Source of the DNA: Owenia fusiformis
Taxonomy: Eukaryota; Annelida; Polychaeta; Sabellida; Oweniidae
Assembly: GCA_903813345.2 (NCBI GenBank)
Contig: CAIIXF020000002.1
Location: 35,408,609 to 35,472,608, forward strand
Reading direction: 5' to 3'
DNA length: 64,000 nucleotides
Both the position numbers and the translations under genes were made by a program. Positions within the stretch are counted from its first letter, which is position 1; each line of letters opens with the position of its first letter. Shown in pieces: positions 57,851 through 64,000 of this stretch. The notes beneath the pieces are model-generated. The model made no database searches, was not told the DNA's origin, and worked only from the letters and a program-made list of their open reading frames with translations.

Positions 57851-58498
57851 AATTTGCCTGTGTATGTAGCAAACATATCAGATTTGTATGATTATACTGA
57901 GATTGTTAATAATGAATTCTAATTCAGATAAATATCTTTGATTATTATTTGACTGTCATATTCCTCACTCTCTGATTGGTACATGGCCAAAACATGGCCA
58001 AAGCGATATTCAATGGTTAATCACATGACTTCCTTTGAATATCAAATGATACTCACCAGTCACAATTTATTCCTGTGTAATTTTATAAAGCCCGGGGAGT
58101 ACATTGTTATGAACAATTAGACATCAGTAGGTTGTTCCATTAATGTGAGTGAGGAATAAAACAGTGACAAATAAAACAAATATTCAATTCTATTTTCAGT
58201 GAATACCTGTGACACTTTCACAAGATGATATTCCACTGGCCCTTTAGTATTCATGAAATATCACTTGTGAAAGATGCACGGGTATTCACCTCAAGAGAAT
58301 TAAATATTTGTCCAATATCTTTCATACGAAGTGATAATTAAAGATTTAAGATGAACAAATGTCAAAATTCCTAGAATTATTTTCAAATAGCCATAAAAAT
58401 CAAGCATGTCCAAGTATGAAAGTCAAATCAGGATACTATCATTTTTGTTTCTAATCAAGTCATTTTCACATTGATTTATTTGATGTATGTTTTTCCAG
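57851..58498. other. end of ABCE1 intron 1
   Basis: AT-rich, no repeats or coding sequence recognised. Ends in ATGTTTTTCCAG at 58498. Confidence 0.5.
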
Positions 58499-58584
58499 GC
58501 AAACTGTGCATTGAGGTTGCTCCTGTATCTAAAATTGCTGCTTTCTCTGAAGAGCTGTGTATAGGATGTGGTATTTGTGTTAAG
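58499..58584 (+). CDS. ABCE1: ABCE1, exon 2
   Basis: Encodes [20 protein letters not shown] then CIGCGICVK. The CxxCxxC set, completed by KCP in the next exon, binds the second 4Fe-4S cluster. Acceptor TTTTCCAG at 58498; donor GTTAAG|GTAGGT at 58584, phase 0. Sequence is close to animal ABCE1 apart from the short APVSKIAAF segment, which varies between phyla. The 519-bp intron that follows contains nothing I recognise. Confidence 0.95.
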
Positions 58585-59103
58585 GTAGGTAGAAAAGGTA
58601 AAAGGCACCCTGCCCCAGGGGTTTCAATAGAATTTCTCACAACAGGCTAAATAAATGAAAACAACAGGCAAGATTAATGGAAATCATATATTTAACATGG
58701 AAAAGTTGAAAAGTCCCTAAAAGTAACAGGAGATTTTGGGAAAACAATCGGTGAAAATCGTCTGTTGCCTGCTGTTAATGAAACCATTGCTGCCATCTCT
58801 TCTCTCACTTCTAACTTTGATAAAGACTTTTCAGTATTGACTTTTATTAAAGCATTCAATTATCATAGAATACTGTCTGTATCACAAATCAGGATTTAAT
58901 CAATGAAATTATTGGCATTTATCTTTTGTCAAACTGTTGTTTACATTTACAAGGAGTGACCTAAATTGACGGGTTGACCCCCCTTTGTAAGCTTTCAGAT
59001 CTGCCACTGCCCGGTCCATATACCTTTTTGATATCAAATCCAAAATACTGAAAATGGGGAAAATCACTGTAATTTTTATTGATGTCTCCTCCTTTTATTT
59101 CAG

Positions 59104-59201
59104 AAATGTCCATTTGAAGCTGTGTCTATCATTAACCTGCCCAGTAATCTGGAAAGCCACACAACACACAGATACTCTGCAAACTCCTTCAAACTACACA
59201 A
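59104..59201 (+). CDS. ABCE1: ABCE1, exon 3
   Basis: Encodes [20 protein letters not shown] then [16 protein letters not shown] supplies the last cysteine of the second cluster, and the INLPSNLE and THRY segments are hallmark ABCE1 sequence. Acceptor TTTATTTCAG at 59103; donor CACAA|GTAATG at 59201, phase 2. The 909-bp intron after it shows no recognised feature. Confidence 0.95.
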
Positions 59202-60110
59202 GTAATGTTTTATTGCCTTGTTATAAAGACTCAACATGATTAATAACATAAGTATGACACAACACTACAAATATTTTAACTCGAAAGTTTCTTAGGACCC
59301 TTATATTGAGATAACTAGGTTTACATCGGGAAAGAAATTTAGTGCTACTTGTAAAATAACATCGTATCCACATAATGGTACTGTCTGATGAACGAAACTG
59401 ACCATTGTATTCCCAGTTTTCTGGATCCTTTTTGAGAGCCGTGTCATCCCCGCCTACCATTTTGAAGTAGGTGTGGGGTTTATCAGTGTGTCAAACTGTG
59501 TGCCTATTCTTAATTCTACTTTTAAAGGGTTTTCAAGTGTGACGCATATCGTTTAGCAAATCGAAGGCTTGTTTCTGGTGTTGCTTACTGTTAAGTATAA
59601 AAGGACTGATCCGGGAATAATACTGGCTCAAGGTCTTGTCAACACCTCTAACTGATATAAAGCATTAGTATATTATAGATTGTCACACATTCATAAAAGA
59701 GAGATTTTTAGTTTGACAAATCAATTTCACATTCATTGGTGACGTTTCAGGATCTCCTTTGTCACAGGCTGGTATCGAAAAATTTGTCCGCTGTGATGGA
59801 GCCTGCTATTTTGCATAGAAACACTAAGAAACCCACACAATTTATTTTTCACTCATATGTTTCGCTATACCAATGAAGATTTCTTACTCCAATGGGTATA
59901 TCATTTGCGGGTAACTTTAACTTTTGTTTGAAGTCCAACAACGCTAAGAGTAAAAGCTATTGAAAACCGTGCCTGGGTATCATACTCCAAAATGTACCAT
60001 TTCTTTTATTTCTTTTTAATGGTACAATATAGTGATACGATAATATTTGCCATATTGTTTGAATATGGGAAGCTTATCGGAACCCTTCAACCATTATCTC
60101 TATTTTCTAG

Positions 60111-60228
60111 ACTTCCCACCCCCAGACCACATGCAGTTCTAGGGCTTGTTGGAACAAATGGTATCGGGAAATCAACAGCTCTTAAAGTACTAGCTGGAAA
60201 ACAGAAACCAAATTTAGGAAAATATGCG
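60111..60228 (+). CDS. ABCE1: ABCE1, exon 4 (Walker A of the first ATPase domain)
   Basis: Encodes [20 protein letters not shown] then [19 protein letters not shown]. The Walker A motif GTNGIGKST that binds ATP in nucleotide-binding domain 1 is intact. Just before it the usual PRPGEVLGLVG reads [11 protein letters not shown], so Gly-Glu is replaced by His-Ala. The adjacent Val is preserved. Acceptor TTTTCTAG at 60110; donor TATGCG|GTAAGC at 60228, phase 0. Later exons (Walker B, second ATPase domain) are beyond the right edge. Confidence 0.93.
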
Positions 60229-60360
60229 GTAAGCTTTTTCCCTATTGAGCATTTATCATCACTATTCAGAACAAATTATTGATATTAATCAAGATTTTAA
60301 TACCAAATATATCTGCTTTTGCATAATCCTGATTTCAAACCACTATGTTATACTACACAA

Positions 60361-60492
60361 TTATTATGTCCCCAACACTTACTATGTCCCCACCACTTAT
60401 TATGTCCCCACCACTTATTATGTCCCCACCACTTATTATGTCCCTACCACTTATTATGTCCCCACCACTTATTATGTCCCCACCACTTAGTG
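60361..60492 (+). repeat. 18-bp tandem repeat made from the M1 end
   Basis: Seven units of ttattatgtccccaccac (18 bp), with early variants cccaacact and tccctaccac, directly precede a full M1 left end. The unit equals the first 13 bases of M1 plus 5 flanking bases. Confidence 0.9.
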
Positions 60493-62961
60493 TGGGGCCA
60501 TATTGTCGGCCTAGGCGCGTCCGTCCGTCCGTCTGGTTGTCTGTGTCTGTCTGTCCGTCCGTCCGTCCATACGTCCGGTAGTTTACTCCAAAACCGCTGC
60601 AGATATCACCTTCAAATTTTCAGGGACAACTTATGAGTGCATACAGATGTGGACAAAAGATTTTTAGCTCGATACCTACTTCCTGTCGGCCATTTTGAAG
60701 TCAAATGCTAAAATCCTTGTCTGCAAACTTTAAGAAAAACGGCTTCACGGTTGCTTTTAAAACTTACTCAGCTTACTTCATTCTACATCTGATTAGGTTT
60801 TGGACCTGTTAGCTCAGTCATGTCAGCCATTTTTAATGTCTTAAGAAAAGTTAGTGCGCGATAATACTTTGTTTCATATTGAACGGTGTTTTTGAGTTTT
60901 CATACTGTAATTATTATCCCATCGAACGAAGTTCGGAGGGATATAGGGAACTCCTCCGTCCGTCCATACGTACGTCCGTCCGTCCGTCCGGGCAATAACT
61001 CAAATACCGTTGGCCCGATTTTGTTCATATTTTGTACACATATACCCTATGGGGGGAGAAGTTCTGCTAAAAAGCCGATTTTCAAAATGGCCGCTCATTT
61101 AAAAATGGCGGCCATTTTAGTGCCGATTTTACAGTAATTTAGGTGCAATATGTAAAACTGTGATAGCATTATGTTTTAAATGTAAAAAAATTATATAGGA
61201 CATTGATAAAGCTAGAAATTTAGAAATTAAAAAAGCACATGGCAGCCATCTTGAAAAATGGTGGCCTTTACTCGTTATTTTACGATTTTTGCTGTAACTC
61301 AATAAGTATTGGAGCGATTTTGTTCATATTTGGTATGTGAATACTATAAGCATGGCTCACTGTCTAATGACACTTTTGGTTAGAGGAGGCCATTTTGAAA
61401 ATTTGCCGCCATTTTGAAAAATGGTCGCCATTTTAACGTATTTTACTATAACTCGAAAAGTAGTGGAGCGATTTTGTTCATATTTGGTATGTGAATAATA
61501 TAAGCATGGCACACTGTCTAATGACACTTTTGGTAGAAGGCGGCCATTTTGAAAAATGGCCACCATTTTAAAGTATTTTACTGTAACTCGAAAAGTAGTG
61601 GAGCAATTTTGTTCATATTTGCCATGTGAATACTATAAAAAAAGCATATTACTTTTTCTGATGACAAAAAATGGAATTTGAAAAATGGTCGCCATTTAAA
61701 CGTATTTTACTCGGCCTTTACTCGTTATTTTATGATTTTTGCTGTAACTTGAAAAGTAGTGGAGCGATTTTGTTCATATTTGGTATTCGAATACTATTAG
61801 CATGGCACACTGTCTTATGACACTTTTGGTAGAAGGCGGCCATTTTGAAAAATGGCCTCCATTTTAAAGAATTTTACTATAACTCGAAAACTAGTGGAGC
61901 GATTTTGTTCATATTTGGCATGTGAATACTATAAAAAAGCATATTACTTCTTCTGATGGAAGCTTTCTTATGTGTGTTATTTTATGATATTTGCTATATA
62001 TTTCGTTTGTATAAAATGCCAGCTATTTCTGTTCGATGGGATTCGCTACGCTTTGGCGTTGCCGTTGTTCTGGTTTAGTAGCTTTATAAATAATTTCAGG
62101 TGTACTTTGTTGTAAAAGCCTATGTTATAGTTAACAATGGTTATATGTGACAATTTTGTAAAAGGAAATCAGCAAAATCATAATCACTTTTTTATTGTCG
62201 GACATTTTGGATTTTTCCGTCCTAAAATCTTGTATGTAAAATCGTTTGGTAGATTAATTTCAAATTTTCAGGGATGATTCTTAGTATGAAAATCTAGATC
62301 TGATTAGTTTTTTGGCATTCTGGGTAAATGTCAAGGCAGCCATTTTGGATTTTCCGTCTTAAAATCTTGTCTGTAAAGTCTTGTCTACGCATTTTCAGGT
62401 GAATCGTTTGGTAGATCAATTTCAAACTTTCAGGGATGATTCCTTGTATTAAGATCTAGAACTGATTAGTTTTTTGGCATTCTGGATAAATGTCAGGGCA
62501 GCCATTTTGGATTTTCCGTCCTAAAATCTTGTCTGTAAAGTCTTGTCTACGCGTTTTCAGGTGAATCGTTTGGTAGATCAATTTCAAATTTTCAGGGATG
62601 ATTCTTAGTATGAAAATCTAGATCTGATTAGTTTTTTGGCATTCTGGGTAAATGTCAAGGCAGCCATTTTGGATTTTCCGTCTTAAAATCTTGTCTGTAA
62701 AGTCTTGTCTACGCGTTTTCAGGTGAATCATTTGGTAGATCAATTTCAAATTTTCAGGGATGATTCCTTGTATTAAGATCAAGAACTGATTAGTTTTTTG
62801 GCATTCTGGATAAATGTCAGGGCAGCCATTTTGGATTTTCCGTCCTAAAATCTTGTCTGTAAAGTCTTGTCTACGCGTTTTCAGGTGAACCGTTTGGTAG
62901 ATCAATTTCAAATTTTGAGGGATGATTCTTAGTATGAAAATCTAGAACTGATTAGTTTTTA
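60475..62961 (+). mobile_element. M1 copy interrupted by an M2 element
   Basis: M1 left end TGTCCCCACCACTTAGTGTG at 60475, body to about 60912, then the nested M2 element. The M1 body resumes at tttagtagctttataaat (62073) with about five 162-bp repeat units, until another M1 left end cuts in at 62962. Confidence 0.7.
60913..62072 (+). mobile_element. M2 element nested in M1, with internal tandem repeats
   Basis: Inverted ends ATCCCATCGAAC (60916) and GTTCGATGGGAT (ends 62042), plus about 30 bp of right flank not found in M1. A GTCC/TACG simple-repeat run is at 60956-60990. Four or five ~150-180-bp units follow (ctcgaaaagtagtggagcga, gttcatatttggtatgtgaa, cacactgtctaatgacactt) with gcggccattttgaaaaatgg hairpins. 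No ORF of interest. The truncated copy at 6596-6870 is the same family. Confidence 0.7.
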
Positions 62962-64000
62962 TGTCCCCACCACATAGTGTGGGGCCATATTGTCGGCCTA
63001 GGCGCGTCCGTCTGTCTGTCCGTCCGTCCGTCCATACGTCCGGGAGTTTTCTCCAAAACCGCTACAGATATCACCTTCAAATTTTCAGGAATAACTTATG
63101 AGTGCATACAGATGTGGATGAAAAAATTTTAACTCGATACCTACTTCCTGTCGGCCATTTTGAAGTCAAATGCTAAAATCCTTGTCTGCAAACTTTAAGA
63201 AAAACGGCTTCACAGTTGCTTTTAAAACTTTAACATCTCGTTCAGCTCACTTCATTCTACATCTGATTAGGTTTTGGACCTGTTAGCTCAGTCATGTCAG
63301 CCATTTTGAATGTCTTAAGAAAAGTTAGCGCACGATAATACTTTGTATCATATTGAATGGTGTTTTTGAGTTTTCATACTTTAACTATTTAGTAGCTTTA
63401 TAAATAATTTCAGATGTACTTTGTTGTAAAAGCCTATGTTATTGTTAACAGTAGTTATATGTGATAATTTTGTAAGAGGAAATCAGCAAAAACACATAAT
63501 CACTTTTTTATTGTCGGCCATTTTGGATTTTTCCGTCCTAAAATCTTGTCTGTGAAGTCTTGTCTACGTGTTTTCAGGTGAACCATTTGGTGGATCAATT
63601 TCAAATTTTCAGGGATGATTCTTAGTATAAAAATCTAGATCTGATATGTTTTTTGGCATTCTGGGTAAATGTCAAGGCAGCCATTTTGGATTTTCCATCC
63701 TAAAATCTTGTCTGTAAAGTCTTGTCTAAGCGTTTTCAGGTGAACCGTTTGGTAGATCAATTTCAAATTTTCAGAGATGATTCTTAGTATGAAAATGTAG
63801 AACTGATTAGTTTTTTGGCATTCTGGGCAAATGTCAAGGCAGCCATTTTGGATTTTCTGTCCTAAAATCTTGTCTGTAAAGTCTTGTCTATGTATTTCCA
63901 GGTGAACCGTTCTGTAGATCAATTTCAATTTTTTAGGGATGATTCTTAGTATGTAAATCTAGATCTGATTAGTTTTTTGGCATTCTGGATAAATGTCAAG
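62962..64000 (+). mobile_element. M1 copy running off the right edge
   Basis: Starts TGTCCCCACCACATAGTGTG after a TA at 62960-62961, inside a 162-bp repeat unit of the previous copy (gattagtttttt is split). The body matches other M1 copies and includes 162-bp units from about 63500 onward. Confidence 0.8.

Overview
The window looks like nuclear DNA from a metazoan with a repeat-rich genome: spliced genes with GT-AG introns, an LTR retrotransposon, non-LTR retrotransposon 3' ends, many small inverted-repeat elements and several minisatellites. The dispersed elements carrying GTCC-type simple repeats, and a Gypsy element with integrase ahead of reverse transcriptase, suggest a marine invertebrate (mollusc-like or a non-chordate deuterostome). 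I cannot fix the species from the sequence alone.

Two host genes can be supported. (1) On the minus strand, exons at 13264-12724, 12350-12123, 7964-7517 and 1551-1111 form a phase-consistent gene for a Crypton-derived, DUF3504-type protein (relatives: KIAA1958, QRICH1, ZMYM2/3/4, KCTD1). The third exon carries a one-base excess in an A8 run that breaks the frame. The gene continues, or is truncated, beyond the left edge. (2) On the plus strand, four exons at 32384-32509, 58499-58584, 59104-59201 and 60111-60228 encode the N-terminus of ABCE1 (RLI1): both 4Fe-4S clusters and the Walker A motif of the first ATPase domain. Its first intron in the window is about 26 kb; the rest of the gene lies to the right.

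Region by region: 1-1.1 kb, small repeats and a MITE; 1.1-13.3 kb, the Crypton-like gene, whose introns hold an 87-bp tandem array (about 58 copies) built from the gene's own intron/exon junction, and a 27-bp satellite interrupted by two precisely delimited transposons; 13.3-20.6 kb, intergenic DNA with a fold-back element, LINE tails, hairpin repeats and a tRNA-like pol III unit; 20.6-27.6 kb, an apparently intact Gypsy element with LTRs that look identical, a tRNA-Pro primer site and pol order PR-INT-RT-RH; 27.6-32.3 kb, LINE copies on the minus strand, one broken by a MITE and a 59-bp array; 32.4-58.5 kb, ABCE1 intron 1 with MITEs, a 1.3-kb inverted-repeat element whose empty site also lies in the window, a roughly 225-320 bp satellite, an A/C-skewed repeat island and Tc1-like elements with internal 162-bp repeats; 58.5-64 kb, ABCE1 exons 2-4 and further nested repeats.

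The most unusual structure is the 87-bp array. Each unit repeats a 3' splice acceptor plus the first ~47 coding bases of the DUF3504 exon, so the intron holds dozens of decoy (or usable) copies of the real acceptor just upstream of it.
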